From a virus, in IMG/VR virus record IMGVR_UViG_3300021509_000001, positions 1 to 53,047 of that record: DNA of 53,047 bases; one strand, given 5' to 3'. Made by a program: the position numbers and the translations under genes. How positions within the stretch are numbered: position 1 is the first letter of the stretch; each line of letters starts with the position of its first letter. The notes beneath the pieces are model-generated. The model saw only the letters and a list, made by a program, of their open reading frames with translations. It searched no databases and was not told the origin of the DNA. Below are positions 47,370-53,047 of this stretch, in pieces.

Positions 47370-47520
47370 CTATCTGATATTCTATCCGCTCGAGCTGATC
47401 AGCCGGATCGTGACCGCTTGGTACCGTCGCCGACTGGAGCGCAATTCGCTTGCTTATCTCGAGAGGGGCGCTAGGATAGGAAGGAGGGACCATGACGGAC
47501 GAGATATGGCCGTTCGGTGA
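47362..47520 (+). CDS. Small basic hypothetical protein
   Basis: 52 residues from ATG 47362, overlapping the previous gene by 8 bases. An amphipathic start (MIDYLIFYPLELISRIVTAWY) is followed by an Arg-rich tail. Its 3' end overlaps the better-supported gene at 47492 by 29 bases, so it is uncertain. Confidence 0.4.
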   Translation: MIDYLIFYPLELISRIVTAWYRRRLERNSLAYLERGARIGRRDHDGRDMAVR

Positions 47521-47674
47521 AGGAAATGAATTCGAGGAGAACCTGGGCAAGTTCGCCCGCCTGCTTCGCTGTCTCTTCGACGCCCTAAAGGACGCGGGCT
47601 TCACTGAGCAGCAGGCGTTCGAGCTGATCAAAGACTTCCTGAAAAGTTCGCTGGCGGCGGCGAAAGGTGCGTGA
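47492..47674 (+). CDS. Small acidic helical protein
   Basis: 60 residues from ATG 47492 after GGAAGGAGGG. Helical (FEENLGKFARLLRCLFDALKDAGFTEQQAFELIKDFL). The stop overlaps the portal start. Similar small helical genes often lie before portals, but no family can be named. Confidence 0.6.
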   Translation: MTDEIWPFGEGNEFEENLGKFARLLRCLFDALKDAGFTEQQAFELIKDFLKSSLAAAKGA

Positions 47675-48951
47675 TGGCGGAGAAGAAGGAGCCCGATTTC
47701 AAGACGCTCGGAGTTCCGGGCCTGTCGATCTGGTCCGGCGTCTTGCGCGAGGAGTGGCTTTCCGAGCTCCAAGGGAAGAAGGGCCGGAAAGTCTGGCGCG
47801 AGATGCGGGACAACGACTCGACCGTCGGCTCCATCCTCTTCGCCATTTCCCACATCCTCAGGGGCGCCCAGTGGTCCGTCGAGCCGGGCGGGGACTCCAG
47901 GGCGGACAGGGAGGCGGCCGATTTCCTCGAGCAATGCATGCACGACATGGAAACGCCCTGGACCGAGTTCGTTTCCGAGGTCCAAAGTTTTCTTGTCTAC
48001 GGGTTCTCGGTGTTCGAGATCTTGTGGAAAGTCAGGGAAGGTCCGGACGCCCCTCCGTCGGGCCGTTCCAAGTACAGCGATAAGCGCCTAGCTTGGCGGG
48101 ACTTTTCGATCCGGGCCCAGGAGACGATCGTCAGGTGGGACATGGACTCCTCGGGAAACCTCAAGGGACTGTGGCAAGTGGCTCCGCCCGACTATAGGGA
48201 GCGTTACATCCCGGCAGACAAGTTCCTTTTGTTCAGAACTGAAGCGCATAAAGGGTCGCCCGAGGGCCGCTCGGTCCTCCGCAACGCGTACCTCAGTTGG
48301 TACTTCAAAAAGAATTTGCAGATTTTGGAAGGGATCGGGGCGGAGAGGGATCTCGCCGGATTGCCTGTCCTGTACGTGCCTTACGATTATTTGACTGACG
48401 ATGAAAAAGAGAAAGACAGGGCATGGCTAGAGGATTTAGTGAAGAATATCCGCCAGGACGAGGAAGCTGGCCTGCTCCTCCCGATGGACCCGTACGCCGA
48501 AGGCGGGCCCCGGGAGCTCATGCGCCTGGAGCTGATCTCTTCGGCCGGAAGTAAGCAGTTCGACACGTCGGAGATCATCCAGCGGTACGACCACGCCATA
48601 GCGCAGACCGTCTTGGCGGACTTCGTTTTGCTGGGCCTGGAGAGCAAGGGCTCCTACGCCCTGGCCCGGGAGAAGCGCACGGTGTTTGAGACCGCGCTCA
48701 TAGCCTGGCTCGATTCCATCGCGGACGCGATCAACGCCAAGGCGGTACGTCAGTTGTTTGAATTCAACGACTTCGGCATCGACAATCCGCCCAAGCTGGT
48801 GGCCCGCTTGCCGCGCGTGCCGGACCTCGACGAGGTGACGAAGTTGATCGACGCCTTGGCGAGGGCGGGCGCGGAGCTGTTCCCCGACGAGGACCTGGAA
48901 AACGCCTTGAGGGCCCAAGTCGGGCTCCCGGCGAAGAAGACGGAGGCGTGA
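47674..48951 (+). CDS. Portal protein
   Basis: 425 residues from ATG 47674. MRDNDSTVGSILFAISHILRGAQWSVEPGG, then FVYGFSVFEILWKV-like and FLLFRTEAHKGSPEGRSVLRNAYLSWYFK, are landmarks of DUF935/SPP1-type portals. A C-terminal acidic stretch follows helical repeats. Forms the dodecameric channel for DNA. Located between the large terminase and the Mu F/SPP1 gp7-type head protein, as expected. Confidence 0.85.
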   Translation: MAEKKEPDFKTLGVPGLSIWSGVLREEWLSELQGKKGRKVWREMRDNDSTVGSILFAISHILRGAQWSVEPGGDSRADREAADFLEQCMHDMETPWTEFVSEVQSFLVYGFSVFEILWKVREGPDAPPSGRSKYSDKRLAWRDFSIRAQETIVRWDMDSSGNLKGLWQVAPPDYRERYIPADKFLLFRTEAHKGSPEGRSVLRNAYLSWYFKKNLQILEGIGAERDLAGLPVLYVPYDYLTDDEKEKDRAWLEDLVKNIRQDEEAGLLLPMDPYAEGGPRELMRLELISSAGSKQFDTSEIIQRYDHAIAQTVLADFVLLGLESKGSYALAREKRTVFETALIAWLDSIADAINAKAVRQLFEFNDFGIDNPPKLVARLPRVPDLDEVTKLIDALARAGAELFPDEDLENALRAQVGLPAKKTEA

Positions 48952-48952
48952 G

Positions 48953-51010
48953 ATGGCCCTCCGCTCTAGCCTCCTTTCCTCCGAGACGACCTCTTTAGGA
49001 GCGGAGGGCCTTTCCAAAGCGAGAGGCAGGAAGGTTTCGGTCGAGGAAGCCCGCGAAGCCTTCGTCGACGCCTTCGAGAAAATCCGGCACAAGGTCAAGA
49101 GCGAGGACATCAGGGAAGCTTTGGAAGAAGAGAAGCCGAACAAATTCATCAAGAAACTCGAGAAAGCGGGCATCGTGACCGCGGCCCTGCTCGGGGCTTG
49201 GAAGGTCTTCGATCCTCATTTCCTCTATCACGCCAACCGGGAGGTGGTCTACTGGGACTGGGACCGACGTTTGGTCCCCGGCGATTCTTGGGTCAGGGCT
49301 TGGCTAAAGAAGTACGGACTGAAAAGGGTCAAAGACTTATCGGCGGAGACGATCGAGGCCGTCAAGGTCGCCCTGGGCGAAGCGTTGGAGCGAGGCGAGA
49401 ACCCGCTCGTGGCGGCCCGGCGCATCAGGTCGATGATCGGGCCGAACTTCCGCCAGATGGGAGCCATCGAGCGGTACTACTCCAGATTGTTGGATCAAGG
49501 AGTCGCTCAGAGGAAGGCGAGGGAACTGACGCAGAAACTGGCGGATAGGTACGTCAAGCAGCGGGCCGAGACGATCGCGAGGACGGAACTGATCGCGGCC
49601 GAGAACCACGGGCGGCTGGAAGCTTGGGATCGGGCGGTGGACGCGAAGTTAATCGGAAAGGAATCCGAGAAGGAATGGGTAACGGCGTTCGATGAAAGAA
49701 CCTGTCTTCCCGGGTTTGTGATAGTCGAAACTCCCTCAGGACAGCGTCCTGTAGCGAGAGTGCGTCCGGGAGACTATGTGTTGACTCCCTTAGGTTTCCG
49801 GAAAGTTGTCGGAAAGAGTGCTCGATACAAAAAAGAACCTCTTATACGCATTCGAACGGCGTCTCGCGAGTTGGTTTGTACTCAAGACCATCTTGTTTTC
49901 ACAAACAGAGGATGGTTAGAAGCCCGGCAGGTGAGCAAAGGAGACATGCTTTTCCAGAAGCTCCATGATGATGAGGGGAAGGGCGTTATCAAAAGTGTTG
50001 ATGGTGCTTTCAGAGATTCTAATGACCTTCCAGCCGTGCTTTTCAAGAAATCGATCTTTGCGGGCGTCCCTCGCGGGATCTTTGTGCCAGTAGTCTCCGT
50101 CGACTTCGATCGCGATTTTGTGGCTCGGAATCGCGAAGTCAATCGAATACCGGCCGCACGAGGCCTCTTGGACGTAATTAAGTTTAAGTTTGGAAAGAGC
50201 TTGCCTGACTTTTCTTTCTATGGACGTTTCTCCTCGGAATTTTCGATAGCAGGAGAAGGAACAGAATTGGCGGGTTCCAAGTTCACTTGGGCAAACGCGG
50301 AAGCGTTTCCCGCACGTTTTGCACGTGGCGTAGTGAGGGGGGCGTCTGCATTCTTCCGAGCAATACTTTCGGTCTGGTCTGTTGGCTCGAAACACCTTTC
50401 CACAGCGGGCGCATTTCTTGTAAACGGTATTGGCAAGCCGGCATTCGCGACTGCAAACTGTGTACCGATCCGCTTCGGAAAGTCTGACCGTGAATTCCTT
50501 GCCGCATACCGGGCAGATCTTGGTAACTTTTGGAGTAGAACGAAGGTAGCATTCCCGAGAGCAAAACTTCTGCGAATCGCGACGGGGAAGAAATTCCTTG
50601 CCACAATAAGCGCAACGACGAGGCTTCCGTTTGCGTGTCGAAATATGGTAACAAGTCCGCGAACAGAATTTTTGCGTTGGGTAAGCGGGGCGGAAAGACT
50701 TCCCACACACGGGGCAAGTGCGAAGCGTTTCCATTTCCTGAGAAGCTTTGCTTGCACGACTGTTCTTGACCATTGCGCCATATTTTATCATAAGTGGGTC
50801 TGCACTCGCAAGGTTTTTGACTTGACGGTCGAAGGAGTCCATTGTTTCTATGCCAACGGGATTTTGGTCCACAATTGTGATATTTGCGCCCTCGAGGACG
50901 GCGTGCGGGTGAAGTTGGACGAGCCTTTTCCGGACGTTGGGGTCATGGCCCCGCCTGCTCATCCTCGCTGTAGGTGCAGCATGAACCTAATCCCTGCTCC
51001 CGCCCGATGA
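48953..51010 (+). CDS. Head morphogenesis protein (Mu F/SPP1 gp7 type) containing an intein
   Basis: The 685-residue precursor from ATG 48953 becomes a 294-residue protein after splicing. Exteins: residues 1-250, with ETIARTELIAAENHGRLEAWDRA, and 642-685, with CDICALEDG...PPAHPRCRCSMNL. This is the conserved core of Mu gpF/SPP1 gp7 minor head proteins. The intein is inserted between ...FDERT and CDIC, directly at the conserved Cys pair. Failure to splice would destroy this motif, so head assembly depends on splicing. It follows the portal gene by one base. Confidence 0.85.
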   Translation: MALRSSLLSSETTSLGAEGLSKARGRKVSVEEAREAFVDAFEKIRHKVKSEDIREALEEEKPNKFIKKLEKAGIVTAALLGAWKVFDPHFLYHANREVVYWDWDRRLVPGDSWVRAWLKKYGLKRVKDLSAETIEAVKVALGEALERGENPLVAARRIRSMIGPNFRQMGAIERYYSRLLDQGVAQRKARELTQKLADRYVKQRAETIARTELIAAENHGRLEAWDRAVDAKLIGKESEKEWVTAFDERTCLPGFVIVETPSGQRPVARVRPGDYVLTPLGFRKVVGKSARYKKEPLIRIRTASRELVCTQDHLVFTNRGWLEARQVSKGDMLFQKLHDDEGKGVIKSVDGAFRDSNDLPAVLFKKSIFAGVPRGIFVPVVSVDFDRDFVARNREVNRIPAARGLLDVIKFKFGKSLPDFSFYGRFSSEFSIAGEGTELAGSKFTWANAEAFPARFARGVVRGASAFFRAILSVWSVGSKHLSTAGAFLVNGIGKPAFATANCVPIRFGKSDREFLAAYRADLGNFWSRTKVAFPRAKLLRIATGKKFLATISATTRLPFACRNMVTSPRTEFLRWVSGAERLPTHGASAKRFHFLRSFACTTVLDHCAIFYHKWVCTRKVFDLTVEGVHCFYANGILVHNCDICALEDGVRVKLDEPFPDVGVMAPPAHPRCRCSMNLIPAPAR
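49916..50773 (-). CDS. Five-zinc-module PD-(D/E)XK homing endonuclease, antisense within the intein
   Basis: 285 residues from ATG 50773; ATG 50791 and upstream frames are alternatives. Five tandem modules CxxCGKxF-x(8-12)-CxxxC start at residues 20, 54, 87, 121 and 151, a spacing of 30-34. The C-terminal ~110 residues hold a Vsr/DUF559-type nuclease: GETSIERKVRQALSKL, YSIDFAI, IAIEVDGDYWH. Its codons are exact reverse complements of the intein's codons, so TTA, CTA and TCA must be avoided to keep the intein open. Ends TAA inside the intein N-domain. Probably cuts intein-free copies of the head gene to drive homing. Confidence 0.8.
   Translation of the reverse strand: MVKNSRASKASQEMETLRTCPVCGKSFRPAYPTQKFCSRTCYHISTRKRKPRRCAYCGKEFLPRRDSQKFCSRECYLRSTPKVTKICPVCGKEFTVRLSEADRYTVCSRECRLANTVYKKCARCGKVFRANRPDRKYCSEECRRPPHYATCKTCGKRFRVCPSELGTRQFCSFSCYRKFRGETSIERKVRQALSKLKLNYVQEASCGRYSIDFAIPSHKIAIEVDGDYWHKDPARDARKDRFLEKHGWKVIRISESTINTFDNALPLIIMELLEKHVSFAHLPGF
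50782..50811 (-). promoter_or_regulatory. Promoter of the antisense endonuclease gene
   Basis: On the minus strand TTGCGA (50811-50806), 18 bases, TAAAAT (50787-50782), then 8 bases to ATG 50773, with no Shine-Dalgarno. Matches the leaderless pattern of this genome and lies inside the intein, so the element carries its own promoter. Confidence 0.45.
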
Positions 51011-51015
51011 GGGAC

Positions 51016-51044
51016 TTGACAACCGGGGTGCTCCGTCGTATAAT
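51016..51044 (+). promoter_or_regulatory. Perfect consensus promoter TTGACA-17-TATAAT
   Basis: TTGACA at 51016-51021 and TATAAT at 51039-51044 with the optimal 17-base spacer: the strongest-looking promoter in the genome. It starts just after the head gene stop. The predicted transcription start (about 51050) coincides with the first base of a structured RNA. Confidence 0.85.
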
Positions 51045-51049
51045 TTAGT

Positions 51050-51118
51050 TGTCGGGCCGGAGGCCCTGCGTTACCTCGGCTCTTGAAGGCTACTCGCAGG
51101 GCCAAATTTCGCCCGGCA
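51050..51118 (+). ncRNA. Nested-stem RNA upstream of Ro60 gene (Y-RNA-like or leader)
   Basis: Outer stem TGTCGGGC (51050-51057) with GCCCGGCA (51111-51118), one G-U pair. Internal loop CGGA / AAATTTC is 4+7 bases. Inner stem GGCCCTGCG (51062-51070) with CGCAGGGCC (51095-51103) is closed by a 24-base loop. The 69-nt unit has paired ends and begins where the consensus promoter would start transcription, as a Y RNA next to a Ro gene would. The conserved Ro-binding bulge of known Y RNAs is not evident, so a regulatory leader is the alternative. Confidence 0.4.
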
Positions 51119-51142
51119 CTTACGAAAGGAGGCAGAAGAATC

Positions 51143-52720
51143 ATGTACGAACGGCACTATCAAACCAGACGGACTCCCCAGAAGGAGAAGATCCCAGGCA
51201 CCACCCAGGTCCAAAATAACGCGGGGGGCTTTGCCTGGGCGGTTGACGATTGGGCTCGGCTGGACCGTTTCCTGGTTTTAGGATCCGAAGGCGGAACCTA
51301 TTATGTCCGGGAGCGCGAGCTCACGATCCAGAACGCGGAGGCGGTCCACCGGTGCATTCTGGCAGATGGACCTCGCGTAGTGAACCGAATCGTCGAGATT
51401 TCCGATTCCGGTCGGGCACCTAAGAACGACCCCGCTCTCTTCGCTTTGGCGATGGCCGCGTCCCTGGGTTCTCCGGAGACGAAAGCTGTGGCCTTAGAAG
51501 CCTTGCCCAAGGTTGCCCGGACCGGAACTCATCTTTTCCATTTCCTCCGCTATGTTGAAGCTTTCCGCGGTTGGGGCCGCAGCCTTCGCCGCGCCATCCA
51601 GAACTGGTACCTCTCGAAAGACGTTTCCCAGCTCGCCTACCAAGTTGTCAAGTACCAAGCTCGCGACGGTTGGTCTCACAGGGACGCTCTTCGTCTTGCG
51701 CATCCGAAGCCCGATTCTTCCGAGCGGGATGCCCTGTTCCGCTGGATTGTCAAGGGGGAGCCCGTTCCCAAAGTCGAGTCTCTGGCCCTGGTCGACGCGT
51801 TCGAGCGGGCCAAGCGGGCTTCTACGGCGAAGGAGATCTGCTCTCTCATCGCCGACTACGGGTTGCCGCGGGAAGCGATTCCGACGAAATGGCTCAAGGA
51901 GCCCAAGGTGTGGGAAGCGCTTTTGCCCCAGATGCCGATGACCGCCTTGCTGCGAAATCTCGGGAACTTGTCCAAGTACGGCGTGCTGACTCCGCTTTCC
52001 GAGGCGAGCAAGTTCGTGGTCTCTCGCTTCTCTGATGAGGCAGCCATCTGCAAGGCTCGGTTGCATCCGCTTTCCATTTTGCTCGCGCTTGTCACTTATG
52101 CTTCCGGCGGAGGATACCGAGGAAGCGGGACTTGGGAGCCAGTCTCCGAAGTTGTCGACGCGTTGGACCGCGCTTTCTATCTGGCGTTCCAAAATGTAGA
52201 GCCGACCGGCAAGCGCCTCGTTTTGGCTTTGGACGTGTCTGGTTCGATGTGGGAGACTTATATCGCAGGGTCGCTCCTTACGGCGGGGCAAGGTGCCGCG
52301 GCCATGGCGCTCGTGACTGCCGCGACCGAGCCTCAGTGCGAGATCGTCGCCTTCTCGCACGAGATGGTGCCTCTTGCCATTTCCCCGAGGGAGCGCCTCG
52401 ATGACGTTGTGAAGAAGCTGGACATGCCGTTCGGGGCGACCGACTGCGCCTTGCCCATGTTGTGGGCCTTGGAGAAAGGCGTGCAAGCGGATGCTTTCGT
52501 GATCTATACCGACTCCGAGACTTGGTATGGGAACGTGCATCCGGTCCAGGCATTACGGGAATATCGGCAAAAGACTGGGATCCCCGCGAAACTGATCGTG
52601 GTAGGGATGTGCTCCAACGGGTTCTCCATCGCGGATCCTGACGATCCGGGCATGTTGGACGTGGTTGGGTTTGACGCTGTGGTGCCAGCGGTCATAGCCG
52701 ATTTCATCCGCGACGGGTAA
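51143..52720 (+). CDS. Ro60-type TROVE/vWA RNA-binding protein
   Basis: 525 residues from ATG 51143 with AAAGGAGG upstream. The N-terminal ~330 residues are the HEAT-repeat TROVE ring (VQNNAGGFAWAVDDWARLDRFLVLGSEGGTYY, RIVEISDSGRAPKNDPALFALAMAA, HPLSILLALVTYASG). The C-terminal vWA domain has the MIDAS residues LALDVSGSMW (DxSxS), FGATDCA and IYTDSET. Full length for bacterial Ro (Rsr). The family binds Y RNAs and misfolded RNAs and can direct exoribonucleases. It is placed between head genes, not with early genes, and has its own strong promoter. Homologues are known in some phages. Confidence 0.9.
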   Translation: MYERHYQTRRTPQKEKIPGTTQVQNNAGGFAWAVDDWARLDRFLVLGSEGGTYYVRERELTIQNAEAVHRCILADGPRVVNRIVEISDSGRAPKNDPALFALAMAASLGSPETKAVALEALPKVARTGTHLFHFLRYVEAFRGWGRSLRRAIQNWYLSKDVSQLAYQVVKYQARDGWSHRDALRLAHPKPDSSERDALFRWIVKGEPVPKVESLALVDAFERAKRASTAKEICSLIADYGLPREAIPTKWLKEPKVWEALLPQMPMTALLRNLGNLSKYGVLTPLSEASKFVVSRFSDEAAICKARLHPLSILLALVTYASGGGYRGSGTWEPVSEVVDALDRAFYLAFQNVEPTGKRLVLALDVSGSMWETYIAGSLLTAGQGAAAMALVTAATEPQCEIVAFSHEMVPLAISPRERLDDVVKKLDMPFGATDCALPMLWALEKGVQADAFVIYTDSETWYGNVHPVQALREYRQKTGIPAKLIVVGMCSNGFSIADPDDPGMLDVVGFDAVVPAVIADFIRDG

Positions 52721-52760
52721 CTGGTGGGGCCTTCGGAGTCTGCGGTCAGGGCAAAAACAT

Positions 52761-52788
52761 TTGCCGTCTTGACCACCTCGAGTAAACT
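52761..52788 (+). promoter_or_regulatory. Promoter of NUDIX-ligase gene (leaderless)
   Basis: TTGCCG at 52761-52766, 16 bases, TAAACT at 52783-52788, then 6 bases to GTG 52795. No ribosome site. A nearer TTGACC at 52769 is too close to the -10 box. Confidence 0.45.
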
Positions 52789-52794
52789 CTTTTC

Positions 52795-53047
52795 GTGATT
52801 CCCGAGCGGGTTCGCGGACTGTACCTGGTCGCGCCGCACGGCACGCTGCTGGCGACGGGCGAGAAGCGGGCCGTGGTCAAGGCGCGCAAGTTCAGGATGG
52901 CGGGAGAGTGGCTCGCCATCTTGGAGGACCAGCGCCTTGTCGGCGTTGCGAAGTTCAAAGCACCGAAGCCTTTAACGGTCGAACAGTTCCGCAAAGCGTA
53001 CGATCTCCATCGCATTTCCGAGGCAGAGAGACTGGCCTGGTGGATGG
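52795..53047 (+). CDS. NUDIX-ligase fusion gene, 5' part (continues at position 3 of the window)
   Basis: GTG 52795 opens a frame that runs to the window end and joins base 157 in frame, adding 34 residues (begins VIPERVRGLYLVAPHGTLLA) before the ATG at 52897/6. The complete protein would be about 901 residues. The start codon is chosen from the TAAACT-N6-GTG arrangement; the downstream ATG has no ribosome site. Confidence 0.75.
   Translation, partial: MIPERVRGLYLVAPHGTLLATGEKRAVVKARKFRMAGEWLAILEDQRLVGVAKFKAPKPLTVEQFRKAYDLHRISEAERLAWWM
52892..53047. repeat. Terminal repeat, right copy
   Basis: Right-hand copy of bases 1-156; see that entry. It gives a unit length of 52,891 bases if the overlap is collapsed. 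Confidence 0.9.

Larger units (their letters stand above)
49703..50875 (+). mobile_element. Intein (391 residues) with antisense endonuclease gene
   Basis: Starts at Cys (codon 251): CLPGFVIVETPSGQRPVARV (block A). Block B is ELVCTQDHLVF with TxxH. The end is VFDLTVEGVHCFYANGILV then HN, followed by Cys +1. These are the residues needed for standard splicing. The ~270 residues between the splicing blocks show no LAGLIDADG or HNH motif in the sense frame; they mirror a nuclease on the other strand (49916-50773). The sense frame nevertheless stays open throughout. Confidence 0.85.

Noticed and set aside
50218-50781. Second minus-strand ORF inside the intein
   Set aside because: It overlaps the zinc-module nuclease in another frame and lacks motifs.
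49960-50790. Sense-strand LAGLIDADG or HNH endonuclease inside the intein
   Set aside because: No such motif is visible; the sense residues mirror the antisense zinc modules.

Overview
This window reads as a complete tailed-phage genome. The last 156 bases (52892-53047) repeat the first 156 with four mismatches, and one gene runs across the junction, so the unit is a circular or circularly permuted molecule of about 52.9 kb. The gene set is that of a long-tailed siphovirus: terminase, portal, Mu F/SPP1 gp7-type head protein, head protease and scaffold, HK97-fold capsid, connector genes, tail tube, frameshifted tail chaperones, a 2452-residue tape measure and fibres. There is no tail sheath and no integrase. 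The DNA is GC-rich and uses many AGG codons. A lipobox protein and a signal-peptide protein of outer-membrane-barrel character suggest a diderm bacterial host. Promoters are of sigma-70 type. Several first genes of operons have a TAnnnT -10 box 6-8 bases before the start codon and no Shine-Dalgarno, which suggests leaderless mRNAs as in Deinococcus-Thermus and some other thermophile lineages. The host cannot be named.

Layout. 52.8-6.4 kb: a NUDIX/nucleotidyltransferase/ATP-ligase fusion, a LigD-3'-phosphoesterase-like protein fused to an XkdF-type prohead protease, then a small cassette with a minus-strand sulfotransferase that separates the protease from the scaffold. 6.4-11.8 kb: scaffold, decoration protein, capsid, connectors, tail tube. 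11.9-14.25 kb: a separately promoted sugar cassette (UDP-GlcNAc 2-epimerase, small protein, glycosyltransferase). 14.25-28.8 kb: tail chaperones with a GGGAAAA frameshift, tape measure, hub, tailspike, fibre. 28.8-36.8 kb, minus strand: two near-identical TTGACA promoters lead into a zinc-ribbon protein, a Cas4-like nuclease, a Sak4-like ATPase, an SSB-like protein, HNH and HTH proteins, a tRNA-like element, an outer-membrane-like protein, a PKD lipoprotein, a holin-like protein and an anchored HExxH protein (probable lysis/surface end). 36.9-45.4 kb, plus strand: small early genes, a ParB/methyltransferase relic on the minus strand, a RecA-fold helicase, a palindrome-rich possible origin, a radical SAM enzyme, a VRR-NUC nuclease, small zinc proteins and the small terminase subunit. 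45.4-52.7 kb: large terminase, portal, head protein with intein, and a Ro60 (TROVE) protein.

The most unusual find is in the head protein (48953-51010). It carries a 391-residue intein whose middle is not a sense-strand homing endonuclease. Instead the opposite strand, codon for codon in register, encodes a nuclease with five tandem four-cysteine zinc modules and a DUF559/Vsr-like PD-(D/E)xK domain, with its own promoter. Directly downstream a perfect consensus promoter and a roughly 69-nt nested-stem RNA precede the phage Ro60 gene, a candidate Ro/Y-RNA-type RNP locus. No CRISPR array or insertion sequence was seen, nor any confident canonical tRNA.
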